Assembly: GCA_947304355.1 (NCBI GenBank)
Contig: CAMZAX010000007.1
Span: 1 to 64,000, forward strand
Source of the DNA: an uncultured Selenomonadales bacterium
GTDB taxonomy: Bacteria; Bacillota; Negativicutes; Selenomonadales; Selenomonadaceae
DNA length: 64,000 nucleotides
Direction: 5' to 3'
Shown: piece by piece, positions 1 to 8,563 of the stretch
Position numbering within the stretch: position 1 is the first letter of the stretch
Layout: each line of letters opens with the position of its first letter
Program-made: the position numbers and the translations under genes
The notes under the pieces: model-generated
Databases searched by the model: none
The model's input: only the letters and a program-made list of their open reading frames with translations
Told to the model about the DNA's origin: nothing

Positions 1-2
1 TC

Positions 3-473
3 GGCGGCTTGCAACAGGTCATCGTTATCTTCGGTGTCCACCACGTCTTCAGCGCATTGGAAATTTATCTGCTGTCAACTCAGGGCTCCGACCCGTTCAA
101 CGCGATTATCACCTGCGCGACGATTGCTCAGGGCGGCGCGGCGTTGGCTGTTTCGCTCAAAACGCAAGATCCGCGTAAACGCGCGCTGTACATCTCCTCG
201 ACGGTTCCCGCGTTCTTGGGCATCACCGAACCTGCTATCTTCGGTATCAACCTGCGCCTCATGAAACCGTTCATGTTCGGTTGCATCGGCGGCGCGGCAG
301 GCGGTGCAGTCTCCAGCTTCCTCGGACTCGCCGGCACCGGCATGGGCATCACGGTTCTGCCCGGTATGCTCCTTTACATGAACGGTCAAATCGTCCAATA
401 CATTATCGTCAACATAATCGCCTTCGCAGTCGGTTTCGCGTTGACTTACGTGCTCTTTAAACACGAAGAATAA
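3..473 (+). CDS. PTS sucrose-type EIIC component, C-terminal part (5' end outside window)
   Basis: The reading frame is open from the first bases, so this is the 3' end of a gene that starts upstream. The visible ~156 residues are hydrophobic and include GVHHVFSALEIYLL, a stretch with GITEPAIFGINLRLMKPF and a glycine-rich membrane segment (FGCIGGAAGGAVSSF). These are hallmarks of the membrane EIIC domain of glucose/sucrose-superfamily PTS permeases; GITEPAIFG is the conserved substrate-site loop. The protein would import and phosphorylate a sugar in the inner membrane. A GH32 sucrose-6-phosphate hydrolase gene lies 400 bases downstream on the same strand, which makes sucrose the likely substrate by inference. 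The B domain cannot be seen. Confidence 0.85.
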   Translation, partial: GGLQQVIVIFGVHHVFSALEIYLLSTQGSDPFNAIITCATIAQGGAALAVSLKTQDPRKRALYISSTVPAFLGITEPAIFGINLRLMKPFMFGCIGGAAGGAVSSFLGLAGTGMGITVLPGMLLYMNGQIVQYIIVNIIAFAVGFALTYVLFKHEE

Positions 474-508
474 TTTCCGATTAATCACCTCTTGATTTTA
501 AAAAATTT

Positions 509-556
509 GCCGCGCTCGTTTGGCTCAAAAACTTCATGCGGGCGCGGCTTATTTTA
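509..556 (+). terminator. Hairpin after the PTS gene
   Basis: The arms GCCGCGC (509-515) and GCGCGGC (542-548) can pair over a 26-base loop, followed by TTATTTTAAAT. It lies between the PTS stop codon and the next ribosome site. The T tract is poor, so it may only attenuate transcription rather than terminate it. Confidence 0.35.
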
Positions 557-579
557 AATAAATTCGGGAGGCGGTTGTT

Positions 580-861
580 ATGGCGGATTTGGAAACTAAA
601 GTCGACAAGATCGACGAACGCGTCACGAAAGTTGAAGGTCAAGTCAGCGAATTGACAGCCAATGTCAACAGCTTGATTCGTGAGCTCAAAGACTTTAAAG
701 ACGAGATGCGCGAGCGCGACAATCAACGCGTGACTGACATTCGTGAAATTCGGGCAAGTATCGACGGCATGGGCAAACACGTCCGCAACATGGCAATAAC
801 CTCAATGGCGGCTATCGGCGCGATGGTCGTTACGGTTATCATTTCACTGTTCAGGAGTTAA
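580..861 (+). CDS. Small coiled-coil protein with C-terminal membrane anchor
   Basis: This 93-residue protein has a GGGAGG ribosome site. Residues ~1-65 are highly charged with heptad-like spacing (KVDKIDERVTKVEGQVSEL), predicting a coiled coil. Residues ~70-90 (ITSMAAIGAMVVTVIISLF) form one transmembrane helix. The layout resembles XhlA-type holin/haemolysin accessory proteins and other short tail-anchored coiled coils. No function can be assigned. It sits between the sucrose PTS gene and the GH32 hydrolase gene, 12 bases ahead of the latter, so it is probably cotranscribed with it, which is an odd place for a phage-like XhlA protein. Confidence 0.7.
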   Translation: MADLETKVDKIDERVTKVEGQVSELTANVNSLIRELKDFKDEMRERDNQRVTDIREIRASIDGMGKHVRNMAITSMAAIGAMVVTVIISLFRS

Positions 862-873
862 GGAGGAATTTTT

Positions 874-2427
874 ATGGCGAAAAAATCCGGCGAAACCTTG
901 GAAGCTATCAAGGCGAAGTTCAACAAGCAGGCGGTCGACGAACGCGTTCGCGGCGAAATCCCCTACAAATCTCGTTGGCACAACAAATTCCACATCGACG
1001 CGCCTCACTCGCTGATAAGCGACCCCAACGGCTTGTGCTGCTGCGACGGCGTCTATCACATTTTCTGCCAGTGGAATCCCGTTCCCGAAAATCAGCAATG
1101 GCACAAAAATAAATCGTGGATGCACACCGCGACCAAAGACTTCATCAACTACACAATGCCCGAACTGTCCCTCTGGCCGCGCGACAAATACGACAAGGAC
1201 GGCTGCCACAGCGGTTGCGGTTTCGTCGAAGACGGCAAAGTTCGCGTGTTCTACACCTGCAACGCCCGCGACGAAAATTACGTCCGCACTGTCGCGCAAC
1301 GTTTCGGCACCCTGCAGGAAGACGGCTCAATCAGCTTGGACGAAATTCAACTTTACGGCAACCCCGAAGGCTACACCGCGCATTTCCGTGATCCGAACTT
1401 CTTCTATCGCAACGGCGTCCGCTATTTCGCAATGGCGGCACAGCGCATGAGCGACCCCGCCAAAAGCTCTCGCCCGACCAACGGCGCAGTGCTTATCTAC
1501 AGGGAAAAACCCGAAGGCGGCTGGGAACTCCTCGGCGAAGTCAAAACCGATTACTACGATTTCGGCTACATGTGGGAATGCCCCAATCTCCTGCAGTTTG
1601 AGGATATGGACGTGCTTATCGTCTGCCCGCAAGGCGTTCACCACGAAGAATTGAAATATCAGAATCACTGCCTCGCCGGCTACTTCATCGGGCATTTCTC
1701 CGTTGATAGCCTCGACATGATTCACGGCAAATTCCACGAACTCGACAAGGGCTTTGATTTCTATTCCCCGCAGGTCTTCGCCAACGAAGCGCGCCACATC
1801 ATGATTGGCTGGATTGGTATGCCCGACCTCACCGACACGGTTGAATCCGCAAAAGACGGCTGGCTCTATACTTTGACAATGCCGCGCGAACTCACGATTC
1901 ATCAGGGCAAAGTCCGCAGTCAGCCCGTCGAAGAAATGAAGGCTCTGCGCAAGGAACGCACCGACGTCGACGTTTCCAACGGGCAAAAAGTTCCGATTAA
2001 CCTGCCCGACGGCTCCGAATCCGACATAACAATCACGTTCGGCGCGGCGCGTAAGGCTGAAATCGTCTTGAAATGGGGCGCGGAAAAATTCGTCATGCAA
2101 TACGACCGCGACACCCAAACCATAACGCTCGACCGCAACGGCATGAAACTCGGCGGCAAGGGAATTCGTCCGTTCAGCGACGGCAAGAATACCGACGTCA
2201 ATATCGGTTTCCGCAAGTTCAAGCTCTTTACGAATCTCGAATTGCAATTCCGCATGTTCGTCGACAAGTCCGCCATTGAACTGTTCCTGCAGGACGGCGA
2301 AGAAGCTTGCAGCATGCTCATCTACCCCGAAGAGGACGTTGCGCCCGTGCTCGAAATTTCCGGCGATAAGCCCCTGCAAAGAGTCAGCGGCAGAGTTTGG
2401 GCTCTCGGCGAGTTCACGTACAAATAA
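874..2427 (+). CDS. Glycoside hydrolase family 32 (sucrose-6-phosphate hydrolase / beta-fructosidase)
   Basis: The 517-residue protein carries the three GH32 catalytic signatures: SDPNG with nucleophile Asp50, FRDP with Asp173 as transition-state stabiliser, and ECPN with acid/base Glu235. A five-bladed propeller domain is followed by a C-terminal beta-sandwich with typical FRMFVDKSAIELF. There is no signal peptide, so it acts in the cytoplasm, as expected for hydrolysis of sucrose-6-phosphate delivered by the upstream PTS. The start has an AAGGAGG site. The family cannot be split into sucrose-6-phosphate hydrolase and fructan hydrolase by sequence alone, so the substrate is inferred from context. 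Confidence 0.92.
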   Translation: MAKKSGETLEAIKAKFNKQAVDERVRGEIPYKSRWHNKFHIDAPHSLISDPNGLCCCDGVYHIFCQWNPVPENQQWHKNKSWMHTATKDFINYTMPELSLWPRDKYDKDGCHSGCGFVEDGKVRVFYTCNARDENYVRTVAQRFGTLQEDGSISLDEIQLYGNPEGYTAHFRDPNFFYRNGVRYFAMAAQRMSDPAKSSRPTNGAVLIYREKPEGGWELLGEVKTDYYDFGYMWECPNLLQFEDMDVLIVCPQGVHHEELKYQNHCLAGYFIGHFSVDSLDMIHGKFHELDKGFDFYSPQVFANEARHIMIGWIGMPDLTDTVESAKDGWLYTLTMPRELTIHQGKVRSQPVEEMKALRKERTDVDVSNGQKVPINLPDGSESDITITFGAARKAEIVLKWGAEKFVMQYDRDTQTITLDRNGMKLGGKGIRPFSDGKNTDVNIGFRKFKLFTNLELQFRMFVDKSAIELFLQDGEEACSMLIYPEEDVAPVLEISGDKPLQRVSGRVWALGEFTYK

Positions 2428-2461
2428 ATCGACAATCGACAGCTCACGATAAAAAAATTAT

Positions 2462-2490
2462 CCCCGATTAAACGTCGGGGATTTTTTTTT
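2462..2490. terminator. Rho-independent terminator between the GH32 and rpiB genes
   Basis: CCCCGA (2462-2467) pairs with TCGGGG (2475-2480) over a seven-base loop and is followed by a nine-T run. The gene converging on the minus strand ends at 2506. Upstream A runs would also give T runs on the minus strand, so it probably works in both directions. Confidence 0.85.
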
Positions 2491-2505
2491 GCAAAGTTGT
2501 AAGCG

Positions 2506-2949
2506 TTACTTGTTTTCAAGTGCCATGATTTTGTTGACGCGCCGTTCGTGGCGTCCGCCCGCAAATTCCGTCGTCATCCACGCGCGAACGATTTCGCCCG
2601 CAGGTCCGAAGCCCAAAACGCGTCCGCCCATTGCCAAGACGTTGGCGTTGTTGTGTTCGCGGCTCATCTTCGCGGAGTACACGTCATTGCACAGCGCGCA
2701 ACGTATGCCGTGAATTTTGTTCGCCGCAATGGAAATGCCAAGCCCCGTGCCGCAAAGGACAATGCCCCTGTCCGCCGCGCCGCTCACCACGTCCGCGCAA
2801 ACTTTTTCGGCGATGTCGGGGTAATCGACGCTGTCCTTGCCGAACGTGCCCACGTCCGTGACTTCGACGCCCTCGAATTCCGCCAAAACTTTTTTGACCT
2901 CGTCTTTGAGTTCAACCGCGCCGTGGTCGCTGCCGATTGTGATTTTCAT
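2506..2949 (-). CDS. rpiB: Ribose-5-phosphate isomerase B
   Basis: This 147-residue RpiB/LacAB family protein interconverts ribose-5-phosphate and ribulose-5-phosphate in the cytoplasm. It opens with the family signature KITIGSDHGA and has the phosphate/active-site loop GIVLCGTGLGISIAANK, including the catalytic-type cysteine. The conserved RCALCNDVYSAKMSREHNNANVL region follows. Length is normal for RpiB (~145-150). It lies 14 bases downstream of thyX and probably shares its promoter. Confidence 0.95.
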   Translation of the reverse strand: MKITIGSDHGAVELKDEVKKVLAEFEGVEVTDVGTFGKDSVDYPDIAEKVCADVVSGAADRGIVLCGTGLGISIAANKIHGIRCALCNDVYSAKMSREHNNANVLAMGGRVLGFGPAGEIVRAWMTTEFAGGRHERRVNKIMALENK

Positions 2950-2963
2950 GTTAAAACCTCCAT

Positions 2964-3593
2964 TTATGTTGCCGGCTTGATGTCGTCGAAGACCGCCGGT
3001 AATTTTTCAAGCATCATATCCAAAATTTTCAGCGCGACTTCACGCATTTGAGGATGCGCCGCAGGAGCCGTCCGCAGTTTCAGGAAGTGGCGAAGCTCGC
3101 GCAAATTCATCGTCACGAAAATTTCCGTCTTGAGCGAATTGGGCAGGATTGAACGCGCTTCTTCGGGTCGTGCGCCCGCCGCCCGCAATGCCAAGTAATT
3201 TTTCTCGACGATTGCCATTGTCTCGCGCCACAAACGAAAATTTTCGTCGCCCTCCGACCAAAAGCACGGCTTGATAAAAGTCAGCTCGCCGCCGAATTTT
3301 CCCGCCGTATAATCACAGAAGCGCGTTGATTCTTGCGAAAAACTTGCCAAGCGGTGGCGAACGAGTTCATGCGTGACGCCGCGATCGCAAATGATTTTGA
3401 ACGAAACCGCCGCGTGTTCGATAACCGATTCGTGTCCGCGTTTGATTATCCCGCGAATGAATTTCTCCGCGCTGTCGGCTTTGATGTTGCCCTCGGATTT
3501 GTAGCAGACGCGCCCCGCCCGTTCAAGCTTGCGCATAATCGTCGCCGCGTCGAAATCGTCGACAAGTTCAACGGCGGGCTCAATAATTTTCAT
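2964..3593 (-). CDS. thyX: Flavin-dependent thymidylate synthase ThyX
   Basis: ThyX makes dTMP from dUMP using methylene-tetrahydrofolate and FAD. The 209-residue protein carries the signature RHRLASFSQESTR (RHRx7S) and the upstream HESVIEHAAVSF segment. The start is set at the ATG at 3593, which has a GAGGTG site six bases upstream; an in-frame GTG nine bases earlier overlaps that site. It is first in a two-gene unit with rpiB. No thyA was seen in the window. Confidence 0.95.
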   Translation of the reverse strand: MKIIEPAVELVDDFDAATIMRKLERAGRVCYKSEGNIKADSAEKFIRGIIKRGHESVIEHAAVSFKIICDRGVTHELVRHRLASFSQESTRFCDYTAGKFGGELTFIKPCFWSEGDENFRLWRETMAIVEKNYLALRAAGARPEEARSILPNSLKTEIFVTMNLRELRHFLKLRTAPAAHPQMREVALKILDMMLEKLPAVFDDIKPAT

Positions 3594-3611
3594 GGTGAAC
3601 ACCTCGCACTT

Positions 3612-3640
3612 ATTATATCAAGTTCGTTGCACGTTTACAA
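3612..3640 (-). promoter_or_regulatory. Sigma-70 type promoter for thyX-rpiB
   Basis: On the minus strand TTGTAA (3640-3635) and TATAAT (3617-3612) are separated by 17 bases. The -10 box ends 18 bases before the thyX start codon. The -35 overlaps the -35 of the divergent serC promoter. Confidence 0.65.
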
Positions 3641-3662
3641 AAAAATTTTCGGCTGGTAGAAT
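3634..3662 (+). promoter_or_regulatory. Sigma-70 type promoter for serC
   Basis: TTTACA (3634-3639), a 17-base spacer and TAGAAT (3657-3662) lie 28 bases before the serC start. The -35 overlaps that of the divergent thyX promoter, so the two may compete for polymerase. Confidence 0.5.
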
Positions 3663-3689
3663 TGGCAAAAACTTTTTGGAGGCATCAGA

Positions 3690-4775
3690 ATGAAACGCGT
3701 TTACAATTTTAATCCCGGTCCCGCGACTTTGCCGCTCGAAGTCCTCAAGGAAGCGCAGGCCGAATTTCTCGATTTCAACGATACGGGAATGTCGATTATC
3801 GAAATCAGTCACCGCTCCGCGCCCTACGAACAAGTTCACAACCAAGCCAAGGCGGATATTTTGGAACTCATGGGGCTCGGCGACGATTACGACGTGCTGT
3901 TTATTCAGGGCGGCGCAACTTTGCAATTCTCTATGCTCGCGATGAACTTCGCCACGAAAAAAAATCCCGGCTCCTACGTTTTGAGCGGCACGTTTTCAAG
4001 CAACGCCTACAAGGAGGCGGCGACTCTCGGTGTCGGCGAAATTGCCGCGTCGACCAAGGACGAAAACTTCCGCCGCGTACCGCGCCAAGACGAACTCAAA
4101 ATTAATCCCGACGCCGCGTATCTGCACGTCTGCTACAACAACACCATTTACGGCACGGAATTTCATTACGTCCCCGAAACCGGCAACGTCCCGTTGTTCG
4201 CCGATATGTCAAGCGATATGCTCAGCCGCCCCGTCGATTTTAAGCGGTTCGCGCTGATTTACGCCGGCGTCCAAAAAAATCTCGGTCCGGCGGGCGTCGT
4301 CGTCGTCGTCGCAAGAAAATCCCTCATCGAAAAAAGTTCGGATTCCCTCCCGACTATGTTGCGCTACGACACGTTTTACAAAAAAAATTCGCTTTACAAT
4401 ACGCCGCCCGCGTTCAGCATTTACATGGTCGGCAAAGTCGCCGCGTGGATTAAATCTTGCGGCGGTTTGTCCGAAATGGCGCGCCGCAACGCTGTAAAAG
4501 CCAAAATTCTTTACGACGCAATCGATTCGTCAGATAATTTCTATCGCGGGCACGCCGATAAGGATTCGCGCTCGTTTATGAACGTGACTTTCCGCCTGCC
4601 GACTGAAGATCTTGAAAAAAAATTCGTCGCCGAAGCTTTGGAAAAAAATTTGAGCGGTGTCAAAGGACATCGCTCGGTTGGCGGTATGCGCGCCTCGATT
4701 TACAACGCCATGCCGATTGAAGGCGTCGAAGCTCTCGCCGATTTCATGAATAATTTTAGAAAATCAAACGTCTAA
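3690..4775 (+). CDS. serC: Phosphoserine aminotransferase
   Basis: SerC is a PLP enzyme converting 3-phosphohydroxypyruvate and glutamate to phosphoserine in serine synthesis (and in some bacteria a step of PLP synthesis). The 361-residue protein starts with YNFNPGPATLP and has SHRSAPYEQV and FIQGGATLQF typical of the family. The PLP lysine is Lys196 in YAGVQKNLGPAG. Length matches the family. A GGAGG site precedes the start. The 3' end overlaps the convergent radical-SAM gene by 12 bases. Confidence 0.96.
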   Translation: MKRVYNFNPGPATLPLEVLKEAQAEFLDFNDTGMSIIEISHRSAPYEQVHNQAKADILELMGLGDDYDVLFIQGGATLQFSMLAMNFATKKNPGSYVLSGTFSSNAYKEAATLGVGEIAASTKDENFRRVPRQDELKINPDAAYLHVCYNNTIYGTEFHYVPETGNVPLFADMSSDMLSRPVDFKRFALIYAGVQKNLGPAGVVVVVARKSLIEKSSDSLPTMLRYDTFYKKNSLYNTPPAFSIYMVGKVAAWIKSCGGLSEMARRNAVKAKILYDAIDSSDNFYRGHADKDSRSFMNVTFRLPTEDLEKKFVAEALEKNLSGVKGHRSVGGMRASIYNAMPIEGVEALADFMNNFRKSNV

Positions 4776-7319
4776 CAGATTTTTTCCCGCGCTAAGCAAC
4801 GCCGTCCGATTAATTTTGGCGTTTGACACGTCTGCGGGGAATTTAAATCGCTCGCGAAGGATTTTTAGCACCTCAACGGGCTTTAAACTCCCTTCAGGCG
4901 CGATTCGCACCGAAAATTTTATCAATATCTCGTCGCCTGACATAAAAACTTCCACGGGAGCGGCAAGATATTTTTTTGCGTCGATTTCACGCGTTTTTTT
5001 CGGCGTAATCCGCGTAAAAATGATTTCGGGCGTCTCATTGAAGTTTTTTACGGCAATTTTCGCGTCCGACAGAAGTTTTTCGTCGAATGGCAAGCGAATT
5101 TCGTATCGCGACAGGTCTACAAGCGACATTACGGGCTTAAATTTGCCTCTCAACCGCTTTAAACGCAAAATTTCCATACCGCGCGGCAGTTGAACGTTCA
5201 ATCGTTTGGCAACGTCGAATTCGGCAACGGGACGCGTCAGCTCGAAGTCAACATATTCGCAATCGCTCGTAACTCCGACCGCCAAAGCCGTCGCGAACGA
5301 AATTTTCATGTGCGGATTAAACCCTTCGCTCCATGCGGCGGGCAATTTCGCCCTCAACAACGCCCGCATGAACACATTCATGTAGTCCAAGTGGCTCAAA
5401 ACGGCAATTTCGTCGCCTTTTCGTATCTGTGCGCGATATTTTGTAGGAACTAGGAACTGGGAACTAGGAACTAGTTTTTCTTCGGGCGGCGGAAGCTGTT
5501 TTTTGGCAAAATCGACGACTTGAACGCCCAAATTCATGCAAACTCCGCAACCGGTGCAATTTGTTCGCCGACAATCGCGAGTTGTTTCGCCGACTTGGGA
5601 TTTTTCCCACTCCGAAAGCAAAAAATTCCTGTCAACGCCCGGAGATGTGTGCTCCCAAGGCAAAATTTCCCAAAAATCGCGCTCGTTATAGTGTTCGGGA
5701 TTAATTTCGCAAGTTTTAAATGCTTTTTCCCACGCATCGGGCTTAAATAAGTCAGACCAGCCGTCAAATTTCGCTCCAAAACGCCACGCCGCCTCAATTA
5801 CCGCCGAAAGTCGCCTGTCGCCGCGCGCCAACACGCCCTCAAGCACCGAAAGCCGCGCGTTGTGCCAATTATACGTTATCGCCTTGTCGACGAGTAAATT
5901 TTTTAAAATATTTTGCCGCCGCTCGAATTCCGACGCCGAAATTTGCGCCGCCCATTGAAATGGCGTCCACGGTTTCGGCACAAAACACGATACGCTCACC
6001 GTAATTTTCACGTCGCGGCGATTTTTTATCGTGCGATACAAATTTACGACCTTTTGCGCTAAATCCGCTATTCCGGCAATGTCTTCGTCGGTCTCGGTCG
6101 GCAAGCCCATCATAAAATACAATTTTACGGACTTCCAACCCTTCGCGAATGCCGCCGCGCAGGCGTCAAGCAAATTTTTTTCGGTGACGTTCTTGTTTAT
6201 CACGTCGCGCAGGCGTTGAGTGCCAGCTTCCGGCGCAAATGTCAGCCCGCTTTTGCGAATTGTTTGCACGCGCTCCGCCAAATCGATTGAAAAACTGTCA
6301 ATTCGCAGGCTCGGAAGTGAAAAACTCACTTTTTCGTTGCGAAAATCGCTTTGTAAATCGTCAATCAGCCTGCTCAAGCACGAATAATCCGCAGAACTCA
6401 ACGAAGTCAAAGAAATTTCATTCCATCCGCTCGAATCAATCAATCGACGCGCAATATTGCGTAAAGTGTCGGGTTTTCGCTCGCGAACGGGGCGATAAGT
6501 CATTCCCGCTTGACAAAAACGACAGCCGCGCGAACATCCGCGAAAAAGTTCCAACATCGCCCGATCGTGGACAATTTCCATGAACGGAACGACAGGTTTT
6601 TCGACCGAAGGCGTTAAATCGAAGTCTTTTACGACGCGTTTCAGCACTTTTTGCGGCGCACCGTCAATATTTTTTATGCCGATAAACTTTTCGCCCGAAT
6701 AAAGCGGCTCGTAAAAGCTCGGAACGTAAATCCCGCCGATATTAAGCAATTTTTTTAGAAAACCGCGCCGACCGCCCGATTTTCCCGCCGATTTCCACGA
6801 AATAAACGCCTCAACGACTTCGCCGAAGACTTCTTCCGCCTCGCCGACGATAAAAAAGTCAAAAAAATCCGCGACGGGCTCAACGTTGTAAACTCCCGCG
6901 CCGCCGCCGATTATAAACGGCTCATCGTCCGTTCGTGCGTCCGCGTGCAACGAAATTTGCGCCAAATCAAGCATATTCAGGACGTTTGTATAAATCATCT
7001 CGTATTGCAACGAAAATCCCCAAAAATCGAAGTCGCGAACTTTTTTTTTCGACTCCAACGCAAAAAGCGGGATATTTTCGTCGCGAAAAACCTTTTCGGC
7101 GTCAATCCACGGCGCATAAACGCGTTCGCAAAGCGTATCTGCGCGGCGATTCAAAATCGAATATAAAATCGACAATCCGAGGTTGCTCATGCCGACTTCG
7201 TAGACATCGGGCAGCGATAAAACGATTTTGCAAGGAATTTCGTCGAAATTTTTCGCGACGCTGTTAAATTCGCCGCCCGTGTAGCGCGCAGGCTTCATAA
7301 GTTCAAAAATATTTTTCAT
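4764..7319 (-). CDS. B12-binding radical SAM protein fused to a DUF2344 domain
   Basis: This ~851-residue protein joins two modules that often occur as neighbouring genes (TIGR03960-type radical SAM and TIGR03936-type DUF2344). An N-terminal B12-binding-like region (EVGMSNLGLSILYSILN; IIGGGAGVYNVEP) is followed by a radical-SAM core whose CxxxCxxC cluster is C262, C266, C269 (CSRGCRFC). Additional cysteines occur in CRRTNCTGCGVC before the linker. The C-terminal ~230 residues are DUF2344. The linker (~residues 612-622, KLVPSSQFLVPT) is encoded by a four-copy heptamer tandem repeat. The start at 7319 has an AAGGTGA site. Its substrate is unknown; the family is sometimes linked to tRNA or ribosome maturation. 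It overlaps the upstream flavoprotein gene by four bases. Confidence 0.88.
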   Translation of the reverse strand: MKNIFELMKPARYTGGEFNSVAKNFDEIPCKIVLSLPDVYEVGMSNLGLSILYSILNRRADTLCERVYAPWIDAEKVFRDENIPLFALESKKKVRDFDFWGFSLQYEMIYTNVLNMLDLAQISLHADARTDDEPFIIGGGAGVYNVEPVADFFDFFIVGEAEEVFGEVVEAFISWKSAGKSGGRRGFLKKLLNIGGIYVPSFYEPLYSGEKFIGIKNIDGAPQKVLKRVVKDFDLTPSVEKPVVPFMEIVHDRAMLELFRGCSRGCRFCQAGMTYRPVRERKPDTLRNIARRLIDSSGWNEISLTSLSSADYSCLSRLIDDLQSDFRNEKVSFSLPSLRIDSFSIDLAERVQTIRKSGLTFAPEAGTQRLRDVINKNVTEKNLLDACAAAFAKGWKSVKLYFMMGLPTETDEDIAGIADLAQKVVNLYRTIKNRRDVKITVSVSCFVPKPWTPFQWAAQISASEFERRQNILKNLLVDKAITYNWHNARLSVLEGVLARGDRRLSAVIEAAWRFGAKFDGWSDLFKPDAWEKAFKTCEINPEHYNERDFWEILPWEHTSPGVDRNFLLSEWEKSQVGETTRDCRRTNCTGCGVCMNLGVQVVDFAKKQLPPPEEKLVPSSQFLVPTKYRAQIRKGDEIAVLSHLDYMNVFMRALLRAKLPAAWSEGFNPHMKISFATALAVGVTSDCEYVDFELTRPVAEFDVAKRLNVQLPRGMEILRLKRLRGKFKPVMSLVDLSRYEIRLPFDEKLLSDAKIAVKNFNETPEIIFTRITPKKTREIDAKKYLAAPVEVFMSGDEILIKFSVRIAPEGSLKPVEVLKILRERFKFPADVSNAKINRTALLSAGKNLLDV
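5443..5473. repeat. Heptamer tandem repeat (AGGAACT-like, four copies) inside the radical-SAM fusion
   Basis: Four near-perfect copies of AGGAACT (one with GGGAACT) lie within the coding sequence at the domain junction. A change of one copy would shift the reading frame by one base (7 mod 3) and separate the radical-SAM part from DUF2344. Confidence 0.85.
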
Positions 7320-8563
7320 ATGGTCACCTTTTCCGAAGTTGAATATATTCCGGCGGCATTTCCCGTTGCCCAAGCCGCTTGCAAATTAAAGCCGCCCGTA
7401 AATCCGTCAATATCCGCCACTTCGCCGACGATAAACAAATTTTTTACGATTTTTGATTCCATAGTGCGCGGATTAATTTCTTTTACCGAAATTCCGCCCG
7501 AAGTGACGATTGCCTCGGCTATCGGGCGCGTTTTTGTTATCGTCAACGGCATTCCGCGCAAAATTTCAACCAATCGACGACGTTCAGCCGATTTTATGTC
7601 GTCGACGCGTTTTTCTTCTGGCAAATACGCCAAATCCAAAATAATCGGGATTAATTTCGACGGCAAAAGCTCAATCAGCGCATTTTTTACGATTTTACCC
7701 TTGAACTTGGCGAAATCGCGCAAAATTCGGGCGTCAAGTTGTTCGGGCGTCAACGCGGGCTTTAAATTTATTTCAAGCTCAACTAATCGTCCCGCCGCCA
7801 AAAGTTGTGCGACTTTTCGGCTTAAAGTCAAGATTATCGGTCCCGAAACTCCAAAATGCGTGAATAACATTTCGCCAAACAGCTCATCGACGCGTTTTCC
7901 GTCCGAAATCAGTTTTACGCGCACATTTTTTAGCGAAAGTCCTTGCAAATCGCGAACGAAGTCCTCTTCCGTTTCGAGCGGCACGAGCGCGGGCAAAATC
8001 TCCGTGATTGTGTGTCCCAATCGCCGCGCGAACTTAAATCCGTCGCCCGAAGAGCCAGTTGCGGGATATGACGCGCCGCCCGTCGCCAAAATCACGGCGT
8101 CCGCCTCAAAAATCTTTCCGTCGACCAACACGCCGACGATTTTTTTGTTGCGGGCGATAATTTCAGTGACGGGCGCATTTGTCTTGACTTCGACGCCGAG
8201 AATCGCAAGCCGCGTCAACAGCGCGTCGATAACTTCCGTGGCGTCGTCGCTGATTGGAAACACTCTGCCGCCGCGTTCGACCTTGGTTTTGACGCCGAGA
8301 CCCTCAAAAAAGCTCACGGTATCGGCGGGCGTGAAATTTTTCAACGCGCTGAACAAAAATTTGCCGTTTCCGGGAATGTTCTTGACGACTTCGGCGACAT
8401 CGGCGGAATTTGTCAAATTGCAACGACCTTTGCCCGTGATTCGCAACTTGCGCCCGACTTGCGGCATTTTTTCAAACAGCGTGACATGCGCGCCACCTTC
8501 AGCCGCACGAATCGCCGCCATCATGCCTGCGCAACCGCCGCCGACCACAATAATTTTCTTCAA
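7316..8563 (-). CDS. NAD(P)/FAD-dependent oxidoreductase (HI0933/BaiN family)
   Basis: This flavoprotein of ~415 residues starts with the dinucleotide-binding motif IIVVGGGCAGMMAAIRAAE. It has KMPQVGRKLRITGKGRCNLTNS, which is diagnostic for the HI0933/BaiN family, and ends with FIVGEVADIDGFTGGFNLQAAWATG near the FAD C-terminal signature. The true start is the TTG at 8563: AAAGGAG lies seven bases before it, while upstream in-frame codons lie inside rluB. Stop and start of rluB and this gene overlap (TTGA), so they are translationally coupled. The substrate is unknown. Confidence 0.9.
   Translation of the reverse strand: MKKIIVVGGGCAGMMAAIRAAEGGAHVTLFEKMPQVGRKLRITGKGRCNLTNSADVAEVVKNIPGNGKFLFSALKNFTPADTVSFFEGLGVKTKVERGGRVFPISDDATEVIDALLTRLAILGVEVKTNAPVTEIIARNKKIVGVLVDGKIFEADAVILATGGASYPATGSSGDGFKFARRLGHTITEILPALVPLETEEDFVRDLQGLSLKNVRVKLISDGKRVDELFGEMLFTHFGVSGPIILTLSRKVAQLLAAGRLVELEINLKPALTPEQLDARILRDFAKFKGKIVKNALIELLPSKLIPIILDLAYLPEEKRVDDIKSAERRRLVEILRGMPLTITKTRPIAEAIVTSGGISVKEINPRTMESKIVKNLFIVGEVADIDGFTGGFNLQAAWATGNAAGIYSTSEKVTI

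Noticed and set aside
1327-2379. Long minus-strand ORF (350 codons) opposite the GH32 gene
   Set aside because: Antisense shadow of a clear GH32 gene with all catalytic motifs; no ribosome site or protein-like features.
4302-4316. GTC triplet run in serC
   Set aside because: Encodes a Val run (VVVVV) in the normal beta-strand after the PLP lysine; ordinary coding sequence.
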